Of a DNA stretch of 64,000 nt, positions 1 to 12,499 are shown in pieces (the first letter of the stretch is position 1; each line of letters opens with the position of its first letter). The stretch is from Megachile rotundata (lineage: Eukaryota; Arthropoda; Insecta; Hymenoptera; Megachilidae). The position numbers were made by a program, and so were the translations under genes. The stretch is from NCBI RefSeq assembly GCF_050947335.1, contig NC_134997.1, positions 4,402,001 through 4,466,000 of the forward strand, given 5' to 3'. The notes below the pieces were generated by a model, which was not told where the DNA came from, did not search any database, and saw nothing but the letters and a program-made list of their open reading frames with translations.

Positions 1-108
1 ACTCTCTTCTTTCCCTTTCTGCTTCTCTCGTTCGCCTAAGCGGCTACAGTACTCTTCCGAGGCAGCCACGCGCGTGGCTTTCTATTTGGCGTAGACGGTG
101 CCAAATTG

Positions 109-315
109 TCAGCCAACTAAAATTACCTTCGAAGGTGTACGCGTGTCTTTCTCTTTTCCCTTCTTGACGTCTTCCTCTTGGGTTACCGCTTGCTTCTTAC
201 TTTCCTTTTCCTTTTTTCTTTCTTTCTCTTCTTCTCCTGGATACTCGCTCCCGGAATGGTAACGTCCGAACGGGACGCATTTGACCACCGTTTTATGCTC
301 TGTTTTCATATACAC
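109..315 (-). other. Candidate coding exon, charged protein of unknown family (weak)
   Basis: An open frame of 68 codons on the minus strand. Its first third has mostly G/C third positions (residues 9-28), followed by a lysine/glutamate-rich stretch (about residues 28-60) with no recognisable domain. A good splice-donor-like sequence (AAG then GTAATT) lies at about 130-124, so a real exon could end there and the last six codons would be intron. No family was recognised and no acceptor could be fixed upstream. The Lys/Glu run partly reflects a purine-rich strand (pyrimidine-rich on plus, about 140-240), which leaves frames open by chance. It could be an exon of a gene running off the left edge or an accidental frame. 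Confidence 0.2.
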
Positions 316-329
316 TATGTCTTAATATA

Positions 330-1960
330 AATGAAAATGATCTACACGATATAAACGAAAGTTCAGATCCGAAAGATTGGCTTATGCGAGACTTTACTGT
401 AATATATACCATTCTTTTTAACCGCATTTAGATATTTCAGTCATGGAAGTCTACGATTTCGACTGTCGTACATATCACGTGATTATCCGAATACCACCGA
501 AGACAAACGAAGTTATCCGACATGTCATTACTCGTCCGTTTACCGCGAATCTTACTACAGTAAAGCTTCGATAAACGCTTGAAATTATAAGCAAATATGT
601 TCTGAATTGTGTCGTTCATGGTCTCCTTTTAAACAGGAAAATATCACGAATGTGTTGGTAAAAGTTTTATAACAAAAAATGTTATTCTTGTATTAGGATT
701 GTCTCACCAATGTATTACGCTTTTTACTTACGTTCGGTCGTTCGGACGTTTCTTTCGCTCGTTGTTTTTACGTCCAGCAAACTTCAATTAATGTAGAAAC
801 TGTACGATGTAGGTGAAAGTTCAGGCCTGACAGATTTACTTATGTTGAGACCTTATAATATTGATTTTATTCTTACTTTTTAGATACACAATGTATTTAT
901 TTCTCTTTTTTTGCATGAATATATATATATATATCTACATATAATTAAAACTTTATCGCGTAATACTCAATGTTAAGCGAAGAAGCGTTATCTTACTGTA
1001 ATTTGACACTTGTCGTGCATGGTTCCGAAATTTTGAATCACTACTGTGATAATCGGACGATGAAATTATAATCGGTAATCAAAAATTTTTTAAACGAGAA
1101 TGTGTCTAATAATCCAATTACTGTTTAACTGAGAAAAAAGTTGTATAAAAATCGCAATTAGATTAAAATTTAATTGAATTAAAACAGTTGTAATGGAATT
1201 AGGCTTTTATTAAATTTAAACGATTATAATGTAATTAAATTATCATAATTACAATTAAAGTGGATTTGTATTGAATTTAAAAAAATTGCAACAGAGTATG
1301 ATTAAAATCTAATTAAATTTTGGAAATTAAAATTTAATGAAATTTGGAAACAATGTATAGGTATGATTACTATTAATGTTTAACAAAATGAAGAAAATTG
1401 TAATTGAAACATAGTTTAATTAAATTTTTAAAAATTACTAAAAAGATTGTACATTAAGAAACTTATAATTGATCTAGAGTTTAGTTATTACTTCACATTT
1501 ATCAAGTCCAAAATTTAAAACTTCAATTAAGTGCTTTCGCAAGTAGCAATTAGCTTTCGATCACTAATTGAAACTTTTTCCAATTAAGATGTAAAAATGT
1601 AATTTTTATTTGAATCCCTAGTCAAACATTAAAATTTGTTTTTTAACAAAATCCCGTACAAACAAGAATTAATTTTAATCTTCCATTGTACAATAATTTC
1701 GAGAGATTTTTAAAATTGAATATCTTAATTATATGTATATGGATTTTTTATCAGTCAAATTGAAATATCTGTAGAATATTATTTTTCTTGTATCTTCTCT
1801 CTTATAATTCTATTACTTTCATAATTACTGTTATGCTTTCAGTATTGACACGTTCTTGTTATTAAACGATCACTACGCTTTTCCCAGTAGCTTTAATAAA
1901 ATCTACACAAAAGATCGCCATTCCTAGATCGATTTGCAAAAGGTCGAACGTCACGTCACG
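330..1960. other. AT-rich stretch without a recognisable gene
   Basis: Very AT-rich DNA. From about 1140 to 1480 it is made of loosely repeated AATTAAATT-like runs with no fixed period. No open frame beyond 60 codons and no transposon end was recognised. Confidence 0.6.
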
Positions 1961-2284
1961 AGATTTTATAAACTCGAACCGGTGTAACCGGCTGCTCGAA
2001 TCGAACGCTAATTTAAATTGTTGTCTTTAGATCTTTAATAACGAAAGTATGTGCGAACAATGGTTGCATTGGATATCCGTGAGTTGTAATCCGTATAATT
2101 TATTTTATAATTAGACTGCTGATGTTCAAGCTTTTATGATATATCGAAGTTTGTAAAGTATTAATAAATCATGTAATTTATAGACTGCAGCTTTCATAGA
2201 TAATATGATTTATGTGCATTTTGCTGATTTCAATATTTATGCTGTTAAGTACATAAATATATATACAGTTATTTCACTCCAGGA

Positions 2285-2610
2285 ACTTTTTGAAGACTCT
2301 GTTCATAAATGGACTTTTTAAATTCGTAATTTTTTACGTTCTTCAATTTCAAAATATTAAATTTTCCAAATTTAACTATTTTTTAATTCCCAATATTTGA
2401 AAATTCAAGCTTTTAATTTATAGTCTCCAAATTCTTAAATTTTCCAATTTTTGTATTTCACATTTTCAAATTTTATAAATTTATAAGTTTTTACGCGTAC
2501 AAGTATCTAACTGTTAAAAAATCGTTTACAGGCTCAAATTTCTAATTTTTCTAAATTTCCAAATTAGTCCTCAAATCGAAAATTTTCATTTTTTCACATT
2601 GTCATAGACA
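2285..2610. repeat. Degenerate 8-bp simple-repeat block (AAATTYCC orientation)
   Basis: Short steps of the form AAATT followed by pyrimidines (aaattttcc, aaatttaac, aattcccaat) repeat irregularly about every 8 bp. This is a small block of the family found throughout the window. It has no coding potential. Confidence 0.6.
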
Positions 2611-2619
2611 AATATACAT

Positions 2620-3295
2620 GATTTTGTACGACTAAAACAATATGTATTTAGAGAACGATAGAAAGTCAAGCAATGCATATCCTAACCAAACCTTTTTTAT
2701 TTTCAAATAACGTAAAAAATTGAATTACCGCAGTAGCGTGTATAGTATCACCCTTTCAACTTTTACCATGAAACATTTAGCAAGAGGAGATAGAACACCT
2801 GTTGATGGAAGAAGAGAATGAAATCTTCAGATAGCATAAATATTTGAGTAGCTTGTTTATTTATCGAGCACGTTTTCCCGTGACGAAGATAATTTCGCGT
2901 GACGGTTGTATTGTCGAATAAATGTCACGTACGCGTGTCGATTTCATTCGTGATCGTTTATAAAAATGAGCAACGTGCCAGTGCTCGTATTTAGCCAGGC
3001 GATACGAATTTTTCCCGTTATTAATAATGTAAAAATTCAATGCAGTAAATTAAATGGCGCGTGATTCGATTGGTATTTCGCTGATAGAAAATCTCGCGCG
3101 ATGCGCGTTCATTTGTATTATGCTCATTTGCCCCTGGTATTATTAATTGTGCTCCGCTGTAACGCGAACAATCATCGCGAAAATTTCCTTTGAAATTGCC
3201 CCGACCGTTAAAAATATTAAATTCGACAAAGACTTCTTGTTTTTCGCGTGACTTAAATCTATTTGATTTGATATGCCTCGAATTGACGTTGCTTT
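2620..3295. other. Single-copy-looking sequence, no gene recognised
   Basis: Between the 8-bp block and the TTAA element at 3296. From about 2830 to 3290 it is less AT-rich and CpG-containing, with no obvious repeat. A 93-codon minus-strand open frame (3021-3302) shows no recognisable domain. It could hold a regulatory element. Confidence 0.4.
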
Positions 3296-3487
3296 TTAAC
3301 ACTAGACTTACGGACGTTTGATGGTCACTTTTATTTAAATTTACCTAAAGAAGAAAAATAAATAAATTGCAGATGATATGTGAACTGCCTAAAACATTGA
3401 TTCTTAACAAAATTTCTTAACAAATTCTGTCATCTAAAATAGACCTATTATCCGTCATTTTTACGGGTTCCGTAAATCTAGAGTTAA
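3296..3487. mobile_element. TTAA-flanked miniature element (piggyBac-type MITE), copy 1
   Basis: TTAA at 3296-3299 and 3484-3487 bounds imperfect terminal inverted repeats. The left starts CACTAGACTTACGGACG and the right, read on minus, starts CTCTAGATTTACGGAACC. Just inside the right end is a short hairpin (CCGT/ACGG around an A-rich loop). TTAA duplication is typical of piggyBac-superfamily elements. At 192 bp it cannot encode a transposase. It resembles copies at 4854, 32839 and 34706. Confidence 0.65.
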
Positions 3488-3499
3488 TTGGGATTTTTA

Positions 3500-4850
3500 T
3501 AAATTTGGTAATTTCACATTTCTATATCTCTGTTTACCAAATTTCCAAATTGGTGTATTTATGTATCTCTGTATTTTGAAATGTGAAGATGGAAAATTTA
3601 GACATTTGAAAGTTGGAAAGATTTGGAGATGAATATTTCAACATTTATAAATTCTTAAGTTGATGAAATACTGTATCATTAAGTTTCCAACCTTTTCCCG
3701 AAGTACCTAAATATTAGAACTGCTAGATAATCAAATCTTAAGATATCTAAATCTTTAGTTATTGAAATTCCTAATTATAGAAATGCTTAAATTTCAAAAT
3801 GTCTACGCACGAAACTTCCTAGGTATCGAAAACCCGGCTTGCGAGAAACATTAGATACTGAAATTCTAAAATACTGAATTACCTAATTATACGAAACTCC
3901 CTATACATGAAAATCTCTAATTATACGGAACTCCCTAGATATAAAAAATCGCTAAACGCGAAACTCCCTAGATTACTTAACTGCGAAACTCCCTGGACAT
4001 AAAAATCCCTAGATATGAAACTGTAAACATAAAAATCCCGAGCCCTGAAACCCCCTATATAACAAAATTCTTAACTACGGAACTCCCTACATATAAAATT
4101 TCTAGACACGAAAATCCCTAGACACAAATGTCCCTACGTACAAAAATTCTTAACTACGAAACTCCCTACATATAAATTTCTTAGACTCAAAAGTCACTAG
4201 ATATAAAAATCCCTAGACACAAATGTCCCTAGATATAAAAATTCTTAACTACGAGACTCCCTACATACAAAAATCCCTAGACACGAAAGTCACTAGATAT
4301 AAAAATTCTTAGACGCGAAAGTCCCTATATATAAAAATTCTTAACTATGAGACTTCCGAAATGCCGAAAACTGAAAACTGAATTCCTACAGTTCAATATC
4401 TCGAGATACATATATACTGAAATCCCTAGATATGAAATTCCCTAAATATCCGAATCTCTAGGTATGAAAATCTTTATGTGCCGAAACCCCCAAATACTGC
4501 AATTCCCAGAGTTTAACATTTCAGGCTTCAATACTGAAGTCCCTGTGCACGAAACTTCCTAATGATTGAAATCTCCAGTTACGAAATTCACTAGATACCT
4601 AAATCGCAAGATACTGAAGTTCAGAGAATCTGAAGTCCGTAGATATCGAAACATAGCGAAATTTCTAGTAGCGAAATATTTCTAAAATATTTTAACTTCT
4701 TAAATTCCAACATTCCGAAGTCCCTAGACACCCAAATTTCAACATATTGAAACATATTAAATTCCTGAAATCCTTAGATACTGAAATTTCTGGATTTTGG
4801 AATCCCTGTATTCGTAGGCCTCTAAATATGTACGTGCGAAAATTTGTACA
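3500..4850. repeat. Tandem array with 16-bp unit, degenerate flanks
   Basis: The core at about 3890-4350 is a clear 16-bp tandem repeat with consensus close to AGATATAAAAATCCCT (variants AACTACGAAACTCCCT and AGACACGAAAGTCACT), more than 25 consecutive units. The flanks decay into the looser 8-bp type. No coding potential. Confidence 0.9.
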
Positions 4851-4853
4851 TGC

Positions 4854-5078
4854 TTAACACTAAAACTACCGACATATAATGTGTACTTAATTTGAAATTA
4901 AAAATTAAATTAAAAAATAAATAAACAAACAATGAGGTATAAATTAGTACACATGTTTATTCTTTACCTTGATGAAAATCAATGCTGATTTTAAGGAATG
5001 TATTTTTAAAAAATGGGTACCTTATAATAAGAAACTTGTGAAGCGGTCATTCGACCGGTTTGGTACTTTTAGTGTTAA
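4854..5078. mobile_element. TTAA-flanked miniature element, copy 2
   Basis: TTAA at 4854-4857 and 5075-5078. Terminal inverted repeats are CACTAAAACTACCGAC (left) and CACTAAAAGTACCAAACC (right, on minus). A subterminal hairpin CGGTC-GAAT-GACCG lies at the right end. Both ends align with the element at 34706-34917 in the opposite orientation, so the two are one family. It lies at the end of the 16-bp array. Confidence 0.8.
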
Positions 5079-5149
5079 AATTTCTATGTCCCTATGTCCC
5101 TAAATGCTTGGATCATCTAATATCACAGTTTTGAAATCCCAAGAAAATT

Positions 5150-5640
5150 CGTAGCTCATTCCGAAAATTTGCGGTTCTGAAAAATCTGTAAAGCTGAACG
5201 ATCGAAACTCCTGTACCGTTTTGGATTGCTCGTTCTCCCTAGGGATAGCAGTTTTGCCGTTGACTGTACACGTAGTAGTACACTCGTATTTGCCGGTCGA
5301 ATGCGGAGAAACGCATGCATTTCAATGGCGTGATTGAGAACGTGCAGAGGGGTCGTGGTACTCTCTTCCCCCGTAGAAGTTTCACGGGTCAGAAAATCAT
5401 GGGGTGGCTTTACCACCTGGCCGGTTACTCCCTCCACACGTGTTCGTACACGCACACGAAACACACACACGTACAGATATTCCCCTCACGTTCGACCTGT
5501 CTCTACCTCTTTCCCTCTTTTGTCCACTTTTCTCTTTCTGAAATAATGCTGCACCCCGTTGCAGTTTGTCTGCATACCAGCCGAGCCGCAATCACGCGAC
5601 TACCGCGTGGCTATCGGTCACCAGGTACAGAATGAAGCTT
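5150..5640. other. GC-richer island between two simple-repeat blocks
   Basis: Clearly richer in G, C and CpG than its surroundings, with overlapping open frames on both strands, as expected from a GC-rich patch rather than from a gene. It contains TTTGCCGTTGACTGTAC at 5253-5269, which recurs exactly at 29501-29517 in another GC-rich island. It may be a promoter, enhancer or untranslated exon. Confidence 0.35.
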
Positions 5641-5934
5641 CTTTTAATCTTTCAATTCTTCCAGTTTCTCGTCTGCCTCTCGTTTCGTCATATTTATCGG
5701 CGTTTATCCTTGATCGTGGTTTTGTCCGACGGGGAAGTCTTGATGAACAGCGTTTATTAACAGAAGCGATTTTTAACGAGTTCCCTGTTCACAGTCGGAA
5801 GTTCTGTTATCTTTTCCTGTAAATATTAAGTAAGTGAACTAAAGGTGAGGTTAATGGTACAAGCGAAGATTTGATCCTGTCAAAAGTAAACTCATGTTTA
5901 AATTATTATACGTTATTATACATATGTTACGCTT

Positions 5935-6590
5935 GTGCAAATGTTTCAAATTTCTAAACTTTTATCGTATCTTTGCAATTTCTACATTCTTAGATATCTT
6001 AAATTTGGAATATATTTAAACGTACAAATTCCCAAATTTTTAGATATATGAAGACCTAAATTTCTCTATCACCAAATTGCTAGTATTTAAATATCTTGAC
6101 CTCCAAATTTGTGAGTTCTCTTCTAAAGTTTTGAATTCTTAGATTCCTATATCGCCTGATCTCCAAATTCATAGGTTCTCAAATACCTAGATGCCGAAAT
6201 TTCTGAATCCCTAAGTTTCTAAGATTTGCATTCATAAATACCTAGATGCTCAAATTTTTAAATTCTCAAAATTCTAAATCTCCAAATCCTCAGATCTCAA
6301 AATTTCTAGGTCATTAAATCCTAGATTCTCAAGTTTTTAACCTTCAGAATCCTAGACTTTCAAATTTCTATCTTCTTCAATGCCCACATCCCCAAATTTT
6401 TAAATTCCCAATTTTCGAAATTTTCAAATCCCTAAATTCTCAAACTGCTGGGTACCCAAATTATGTTCCCCTAATCCGTAGGTCTCAAATTTTGTAATCC
6501 TTTTCTAAACCTCCAAATTCCTAGTTCTTCTTTCCAAATGATTCGGAATGTTTAAGTCTCCAAATTTTTAAATCCCCGGTTTTTTAATAT
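5935..6590. repeat. Degenerate 8-bp simple-repeat block (AAATTCCY orientation)
   Basis: Dense steps such as ccaaatttttaaattccc and ctcaaattcctag repeat with an 8-bp rhythm, but units diverge strongly. No open frame of interest. It closes the GC-rich island on its right. Confidence 0.8.
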
Positions 6591-6599
6591 CACGCGAAA

Positions 6600-8480
6600 G
6601 CGTTATCTTCTGAACAAAAGTTATAAAACTATAGCTGAAGTGAAACCGGCTGCAAGTAATACTTCTACAAGTTGCATCACTTTTATAAATGGTATGTTTT
6701 TTTATGTCGGATTTGTGTCGCGTTTTTTCTCTTTTGATAATAGAATTAAATCGAATCAAATGTGTGTGTCGCATTATCTTGCATCTTCATGCAAAATGTA
6801 TTCGCATAGGCTGCTTTATAAATATTAATATTTCTCTTCTTTTCTCGATATAAACAAAAATTTTGCCGTTCGAAATAAGTGGCTTTGAAGGTAGTTACAT
6901 ACTTTTAACTAACTAAGAATATATTGAATTGATTAAAAGTTGAAGTTTTGTATAAGAAAAAATAATAAAAAACCTTGCGCACAATTAGTAGAAACACTAC
7001 AAATTTTCTTAGCAATTTAATAGATTGCATAAATATGCGAAATCTTATTTTTTCAAGAAAGTGATTCATGTCACAAAAATTGGTGTCATCTGATTTTATA
7101 AATCATTTTCAATTATTTAATTAACTCTTTAATTTACTCTTTTTACTACCTGCTCATTAATGAAGATCTCGGTTTAAAAAATCTGACGAATACGATAAAA
7201 TTTTATAGGTATTCAAGATCGAGGATGACTTTTTACTTTTTGCGACAATATCTTTCTGTATTCATGACACTGTCTGGTGAAAGCAAATAATGACATTTGT
7301 CACGAGCCTACTTGTACATTAGAACTGTTTACGTTTCGAATAATTTCATCAGCAATGTTATCTAATTTGAGATAAAATAAAAAGATAATTCTTCATTTGT
7401 ATTAATATATTAATTGCAATTCATCTTTAACTACTCTAAAAAATTTAATTTGCTGAGATATTTAAACATTGCACTATAGTTATGTTAATAATTCAAAATA
7501 TAATAAAAACTGAAGCATCAAATTTGAAAATAAAACCTCAAGTAATTCATAATTTATTTTACGCTTAAATAATTCATACTTTTTCTATAATAATTACATT
7601 ACATTACATGTGATTCATATGTGAGAATTCATATCTCATATATTTATATGGCAATCGACATGTAAAAGAACATTTAGAAATAATTGAAAGAAGAGAAAGT
7701 TTTAAGAAATTTTTAAGCAACACAATTATTAAAACAGTACAGTCGAAATATTCTTAACATAGATAAATAATTAACATACATTAATCATTGTTAATGATTA
7801 AGTAAGAAATTGCAACAAAATTCGCGGTATACATTTTACTATGAATTTCAAATAAATTAATCTTCTTCACAATAAAAAGTATTCGCACATAGATAGCTAC
7901 ATATTTCATGTAGATACTTTAGTACGATGCTTCGTGCGTCTGTTTGTTAAGTATTATATAATTTAAATTTGCCATAAAACGGAACGGAAATAAGCGGACG
8001 AAAGTCTTTTTTAGAGCTTCTTGAGTAATCGAGTTTAATGAGTGTCGATTTGATCGCGATAAGCGCACAGCTCGGAATCCTCGGCCACCGTATTGATAAA
8101 ATATTAGTGACATCATCGGCATATTTTTAAATCGAATTACAGCTACTGTGCTTAGCTTGTTTTCAGAACTTTCGAGCAATCTAATCACTCGGACCGTTCC
8201 GAATATTACACGAAATCAAAAGTTGACCAGATTTATCGATGAAATTATGAATCTGGTGATGACTCATCAACGCGCGATATTTACTTCTGAAAATGTACTT
8301 TAAAACATACTGTTCAAAACTTGTAATCACTTTCAACCTGACAATGAATTTGTTTATTAATCGCTGAATATTATTAATACTCAAATCAGCCGGATCATTT
8401 AATTTTAAAATGTCTATAATCTTTGTTGTGTATAATCGGTATCGTAAAAGTGAAACATATATGTGTTGTATGTACATGTA
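6600..8480. other. AT-rich non-repetitive stretch, two unexplained minus-strand open frames
   Basis: No transposon ends or tandem repeats were seen. Two minus-strand open frames, 8181-8477 (98 codons) and 7919-8188 (89 codons), follow one another with an 8-bp overlap in different frames. Neither contains a motif I recognise and codon use is AT-driven, so chance is the likelier explanation. A frameshifted old coding remnant cannot be excluded. Confidence 0.35.
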
Positions 8481-8484
8481 ATAC

Positions 8485-8870
8485 TTTCTACGTTTTTAAA
8501 TCTCTATATCCCTAGATATCTACAATTTCTATAACGACAGATATCTATATTCCTAAATCTCTATAATGTTAGATCTGTATCCAAGAAACTCCATATAAAT
8601 GAACCTCTATTTCTCTACCTCCAGATTGCTACACATCTAGATCTTTATAGCGTTTGACTTTTATTGTATACCGATATTTATGTATCCTTAAACCTCTATT
8701 CCTCTACATTGAAATTTCACTAGATTTTTACATCTCTGAATCCCTAACATTATAGGATCATTCTTTTAGATTTCTATATCGTTAGATCTATATGCTTCAA
8801 AAATCGCGTATAGCTAAACTTTCTATGTCTACATATCCCTAGATTTTTAGATTTAGAAACCAATTTCATG
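8485..8870. repeat. Degenerate simple-repeat block (CTAAATCYCTATA type)
   Basis: Irregular repetition of steps such as tctctatatccctagat and cctaaacctctattcctc, related to the 16-bp array at 3.9-4.35 kb but more diverged. Confidence 0.65.
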
Positions 8871-8879
8871 TGATGTGAA

Positions 8880-9595
8880 ACAGGATAAAATCGTAGAATA
8901 TTGCGAGACTTTGTTTACGAATCAATTTTGTTGCATGCAAAACAGGTTTGGACATACTAATTCCGAGTATAGTACAAAAAATTAATTACAAAAAGCGACG
9001 ACCATTGCGAATGTTCGAGAAATATCGAGATTCAGAGTGAGTCAAGGATCCTGTACAAAAGAACAAACTGAGTTGAATTTTTATTTTCCGAAAGAGAGAA
9101 AAAGAAACGATTCGCGTTCCGCGCTATTACGTTTCGCGTGTTTTCAAAAATCGCGCCTCTGCGTAACAGAGTCAAAACATGCGCGTACGGGTTTTATGTA
9201 ATATGCCGCAGATATTATAATACGAAACGCAACCGGGTGAAAACAGATTAGCATCGGATTCGTTACAGCACATCGCCCAGGTGAAATTGGACTATTTCAT
9301 TACGAGCCTTGCATTTCTGCGAAACGAAACGAGTCAGTCGATTTTGAATTGCAAATATTCCCTCGCGCGCTACGGCCTTTCAGAGTTACGAAGGAAGCTT
9401 CAACGTTCCTTTTTTTCTACTTTTTTGTTGGTAATGAACATTTCCATCGCGAAATCGCACTTATGATTTCATAATTACATACTAATGAATTCGTACGGTG
9501 AAAAATTTCTGTGATATTTCATATGAAATATGAATCTGTAAACACGCGTTTCACGATTACATCGAAATTATTACGCATACCGGGGTCATAATAAT
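8880..9595. other. Non-repetitive stretch, no gene recognised
   Basis: Moderately AT-rich with several CpGs, no repeats and no recognisable coding frame. A 61-codon plus-strand frame at 9281-9466 has no domain. Confidence 0.4.
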
Positions 9596-9599
9596 TTTT

Positions 9600-10330
9600 G
9601 AATGTGTAGAAAGATTTTATAGGTATAGAAATTATAGGAGATTACGCGATCTAGGAAGGCAAGGATATACAAGTACAGAGATCTAGCAGTATAGATCTGT
9701 TGATTTACGAATAATATTAGGATTTGGAAATATAGTAGTCCAAGGATATAGAAATAAGAGATTTAAGAATGTACTGAATTTGGAGATAAAAATATAGCAT
9801 CTGGGGATATAGACAATTAAAAATATGTTGAATTAGGGATACTGGGATTTCGGAGATGTAGAACTGCGGGACTGTAGCGATCTAGGTGTATAGGAATCTA
9901 AATAATTTTTTGAGTTGGAGATATAGGAATTTGAAGCTATTGAGATATAAGAATCTTGAAATTCCAGAATATAGTCAGCTGGGTGAGTACCTTGAGTTTT
10001 GGCGATGTAGTGATATAGGTACTTTGGATTTGGAGATGTGCTGATATGGGTGCTTTGAGATTTGGGGATGTAGGGACATAAATAATATGAGTTGTGAGTA
10101 TAGGAATTTGACGATATAGGAATATAGGAACCCCTGAATTTGTGGATATAAAAATTTAAGAATATAAGAAATTGGGGATTTAAGGACTTCAAGATATTTT
10201 ACGTGGACTATGGAGATTTTTATGTGTATGAATTTAAGTATATAGAAATCCAGGAATATTATAGTAATTTAGGAATACAGGGATTTGTATATACAGAAAT
10301 TTTGAAATATAAGGACATAATAGTACAATA
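9600..10330. repeat. Degenerate simple-repeat block (GGAATATAG/GGGATTT orientation)
   Basis: Repetition of purine-rich steps (ggagatatagg, ggatttggaga, ggaatatagg) on plus, the opposite orientation to the blocks at 5.9 and 8.5 kb. A 119-codon minus-strand frame (9833-10192) is a by-product: it reads as a monotonous Ser/Tyr/Pro/Ile-rich repeat. Confidence 0.8.
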
Positions 10331-10339
10331 TAAAGAATA

Positions 10340-11165
10340 TTTGCCATAGGGATTAAATTATTCATGGATAATATTATATGTATAGAATGAGCAATACAGA
10401 TATCTCAGTACAGTTCATCAGGATCTAAGAATAATAGACACAGTATGGACTTGAGATTCAAAAATAACTCCCTGCGTAATTAACTCAAAAAATAGCAGTC
10501 ATATAATTAAATTAAAAAATAACTGCTACATATCCCAACTCAAAAATAGCGTTCAATCTTTATAAACTCTTCCCAAAATTAAAGTTTTTAAGTAATCTAG
10601 TGTCGAAATTGTATGAACATCGGAGAATATCTTCAACGCACTCGTATAAATAAATTTCAAGAGGTCCGTGTACTCGAGTAGCCTATAAATATAGATCGCT
10701 CGAAAGAATAATTCATTAAGTTAACGAACGTTCAGAGCACGAATTCTCTTTGTAGGGTTATTTTTGCGCGGGGCAATCGTCGCGTCTCCAATTTATTTTA
10801 TTGTACAAGTTCTCGATAGGAGGTTCGAACGAGATAACGAGATAAGCTAATGTTTATTTCATGGTGGGATTATGGTCACCCCGTCATCGAACGGACGTAA
10901 CAGTTTAATGCGCAGGTTGCGAGGATCAGCGACCAGTTAGTTAGAAAAGGTGAAAGATCACTAGGTAGTCGTACAGGTAGATCCGATCGTTGCTGATTCT
11001 GATCGCGAGGCCATCCACCAACAAATTCGAGAAGTCTTCTTCGAAGAATTTGTCGTTGCAGCAATATCTTTCGTAATAAACTACACGATACGTGTATACA
11101 GTGTGTCCCGTTTTTCATTTAACACTTATTTCCCTTCGACTACGACATATTGCTGTGGACGCAAG
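10340..11165. other. Mixed AT-rich sequence and small GC-richer patch
   Basis: From about 10740 to 11120 the sequence is less AT-rich. An 80-codon minus-strand frame (10876-11118) has no recognisable domain. Around 11095 the string acagtgtgtcccg resembles the CAGGGTGT ends of Tc1-like elements, but no partner end was found. Confidence 0.3.
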
Positions 11166-11171
11166 TCTTGC

Positions 11172-11613
11172 TTAACACATTGACCGGAAATTTTACTTAG
11201 AATTTATCTGATGTCACCGGTTATTATTTCGTAAATAAATACGAAAGTGAAAACTTTAACATACTTTATTTATAGAGAATTAATTGAAATGAAACGTTAT
11301 CTCTGTATTACTTTTAATAACTTTTTGTGTCATAATGAACTGTGTAGTACTCGGATAAAATATTACCACAGAATTCGTTGCAAAATTCGTCACTGTCACA
11401 ATTCGATATGATTGACATTTTTGTAATACTATAAAATGAATAACATAAATCTTATGTTATGACGAATTATCTTACGGTATCATATATTATTTTCTATTTG
11501 AAAAACTAATTTAGTTACTACATTTAACTGCAATCACGACTTTACTCGTGTTCGGTCATCAACATTTGTGCACCAGACACGAGTTAACTCATGACCGGTC
11601 AACAATGTATTAA
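11172..11613. mobile_element. TTAA-flanked miniature element, copy 3 (long form)
   Basis: TTAA at 11172-11175 and 11610-11613. Terminal repeats are CACATTGACCGG (left) and CATTGTTGACCGG (right, on minus). A nearly perfect subterminal hairpin (CATGAGTTAACTCGTG on minus) follows the right end. At 442 bp it is too short for a transposase and has no open frame, so I infer a non-autonomous piggyBac-type element. Confidence 0.65.
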
Positions 11614-11619
11614 GCTGAA

Positions 11620-12225
11620 GACGCCATTTTGGTAACCTTAGAATGCTTGGTAACATCAAATATTGTTCTCTTGTAAAATTTTAAATTTGTATACGGTGTG
11701 TATAATATTTATCCCTCTCTATTAATCTTTGTGTATTATTATTAATATTTATACACATTATTAAACAAAGAGTTTACAATTTAAAATTTAAAAATAGAGA
11801 AATATAAAAAGTATGAAAGGTAGTTCTACGTGTACAGTATTTATACATTAGTATTAATATTATCAATCTTTGCATATTATTAATATTATCAGTATTTGCA
11901 CACAACATTAGCAAACTTTTATCTATATAATTTAGAATTTATGGATGTAAATAACTGTCGTTTTATTGAGATACAAAATGGCGGTGTAGAAGTTTTTATA
12001 ATAAAACCTTGCAATATATTTTACTATACAAATTCCCGCGTATATGTATTTTGAATGCTCGTTTATGGTCATTATAGTTATATAGTTTAAACATATTTAA
12101 ATTTTATGTACATGTATAATTAAATTTATTCAAATTAATTATTATCTGGATTTAGTCACATTTTTTGTTGTTGATATAAACATTTACTTAAAAAAGGGGC
12201 ATGCGTTGTCGGCAAAAACTAAATT
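11620..12225. other. AT-rich stretch without gene or clear repeat
   Basis: No motif, terminal repeat or coding frame recognised. Confidence 0.4.
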
Positions 12226-12229
12226 ACTA

Positions 12230-12490
12230 AAATTTACGTACAAAATGTACAAAGTGAAACTCATGTACAAAATGTACTAAAAGAAATTTATGTACAAAAT
12301 ATATCAAATCAAATTCGTATACAAAATGCACAAAATGAAATTCACATAAAAAATTTATAAATTAAAATTCATATATAAAATGCAAAGAGAAATGGTATTC
12401 ATAAATAAAATATATATAAAGAAATGCATGTACGAAATATGCAAAATTAAATTCATAAGCAAAATATACAAAAAGAAATTCATTTGGGAG
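12230..12490. repeat. 27-bp tandem repeat (about 9 copies)
   Basis: Units start with gtacaaaatgtac at 27-bp spacing (12240, 12267, 12294 and onward) and continue with a gaaattcat-like half. Because 27 is a multiple of three, the plus strand keeps an open frame (12380-12562) that translates into diverged 9-residue repeats rich in Lys and Ile. I read this as a consequence of the repeat and not as a gene. Confidence 0.85.
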
Positions 12491-12499
12491 AGTCTCAAA

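Noticed and set aside
7919..8477. Frameshifted single gene from two adjacent minus-strand frames
   Set aside because: No motif in either frame, AT-driven codon use and no homology that I recognise; kept only as a note.
9833..10192. 119-codon minus-strand Ser/Tyr/Pro-rich protein
   Set aside because: It is a translation of the purine-orientation simple-repeat block.
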